From Cyanidiococcus yangmingshanensis (taxonomy: Eukaryota > Rhodophyta > Bangiophyceae > Cyanidiales > Cyanidiaceae): a DNA stretch of 64,000 bases. Location of the stretch: NCBI GenBank assembly GCA_013995675.1, contig VWRR01000008.1, forward strand, positions 124,001-188,000. Reading direction: 5' to 3'. A program made the position numbers and the translations under genes. The notes below the pieces were generated by a model. That model had not been told where the DNA came from. It did not search any database and saw nothing but the letters and a program-made list of their open reading frames with translations. Shown piece after piece: positions 63,244 to 64,000 of this stretch. Each line of letters opens with the position of its first letter. Position 1 is the stretch's first letter.

Positions 63244-64000
63244 GCTGATGCTGATCAGTGAACCGGGAAGCAACATTCCTCAATGGAAGCTACTTGGCGG
63301 AAGATATAGCTGGCATGGAGCCCGCGAATCATACTGCCAGGGTATGCGTGAAAGTCAACCACATGAAACGCCATGGATAGCCATTGTAACGAATGTTCAA
63401 GAGTTGGAAAATTCGCATATCCAACGGCTGAAAGCACTGAGCAACGCTGCTCTCGGCGATCTCTGGGCACCAGACTGAATCTGTGGCCAATCCTGAAGAT
63501 GAATGCGAAAATATCGAATCGACTGAAGCGACCGTTTTGGCATTGGTGACGTTCAGCGAACTTGAATGAGCAGCTGAACCGTAACTTGGATGTGAAAAAG
63601 AGACGCATTCACGCTTGCCTCGTTTCGCGAACACTGAGTGCTTGAGCGTCCATTGCATCCAAGCGGTTTATCTCAAAAACGAAAAGGGAGTGAAAGCTGC
63701 TGGCCGATTCTCTAAACGCTTTAGTGGCGTGCATGTAGGGAACATGGTCTTTGGGCACCTGCGGTGGAACGTGACCATCGTACCAATCTCCTGGGAATCG
63801 AGGTTTGCCGCTCATTACAAAGGCTATGAGCATCTCGAGCAAGATCAAGGCGTCTTTTTTTGATACGCAGTTTCAACCGAGTACTTGAAGCGTCCTAGTC
63901 TCGAGCACAAGCAGCTCCCGGTAACGGCGACAACGCTTTCATGCTCCTCCTTTCGAGGCACGGTTGATCATCTCTACGCACAGCCATGCGTTTCGCGATA
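63244..64000. other. 3' flank of ELP3 to window end
   Basis: 757 bases with short frames on both strands (up to 117 codons) and no recognised protein or RNA. Confidence 0.45.

Noticed and set aside
1-64000. Transposons, retroelements, virus-like elements, CRISPR arrays or bacterial operons
   Set aside because: No transposase, integrase, reverse transcriptase or capsid motif, no terminal repeats flanking a coding unit, no regularly spaced short repeats with unique spacers, and all recognised genes are eukaryotic nuclear or plastid-targeted.

Overview
The window looks like nuclear DNA of a small-genome extremophilic red alga of the Cyanidioschyzon / Cyanidiales type. The evidence is: dense, mostly intron-free eukaryotic genes of about 0.4-4.5 kb; a glucosidase II, DCP1, TEL2, SmD3, SGF11, ELP3 and WDR6 gene set; nuclear genes for plastid proteins (sigma-70 factor, PLGG1-type glycolate/glycerate carrier, plastid ribosomal protein cL38/PSRP6); and two nuclear tRNA genes with introns at non-canonical positions, a trait well known from Cyanidioschyzon merolae. 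No transposon, virus-like element, rRNA or CRISPR array was recognised.

Layout. 0-5 kb: L-2-hydroxyglutarate dehydrogenase (-), tRNA-Ala(AGC), a long empty stretch, tRNA-Ile(UAU) with three introns, SmD3 (+). 5-14 kb: alanine aminotransferase (-) divergent from PLGG1 (+), cL38 (+), and a citrate-synthase-like protein that has lost both catalytic histidines (+). 15-25 kb: cyclin (+), DCP1 (-), TEL2 (+), plastid sigma factor (-). 26-38 kb: glutamate-carrier-like mitochondrial protein (+), a coiled-coil protein (+), a cryptochrome/photolyase (-) followed by a low-complexity coding tail, two-RRM protein (+), acetate-transporter family protein (-), secreted trefoil protein (+). 39-50 kb: FAD oxidoreductase (+), glucosidase II alpha (-), WDR6 (-), DEK_C/SWIB protein (-). 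52-64 kb: phosphoribosyltransferase (-), NT-C2/coiled-coil protein (-), an unrecognised locus, SGF11 (-) divergent from ELP3 (+).

Functional grouping. There are no operons; the genes are independent housekeeping units. Loose themes are photorespiration and organic-acid metabolism (PLGG1, alanine aminotransferase, L2HGDH, citrate-synthase-like, acetate transporter), tRNA and wobble biology (ELP3, WDR6, disrupted tRNAs), mRNA processing and decay (SmD3, DCP1, RRM protein) and plastid gene expression (sigma factor, cL38).

Most striking pattern. About half of the protein genes are clean single frames, even at 2.9 kb. Six clearly homologous genes (L2HGDH, TEL2, cryptochrome, FAD oxidoreductase, WDR6, NT-C2 protein), and perhaps the sigma factor N-terminus, run through two to six frames. 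Every frame change I could orient can be read as skipping one base (+1), sometimes taken as two successive skips, and many junctions fall at an in-frame CGA or AGG arginine codon. This could be a systematic insertion error in the assembly, or gene-specific +1 frameshifting; reads and orthologues would decide. Other notable items are perfect 79-bp and near-perfect 135-bp minisatellites in intergenic DNA, and GC-rich 'GATGCG/CGCATC' islands upstream of several genes.
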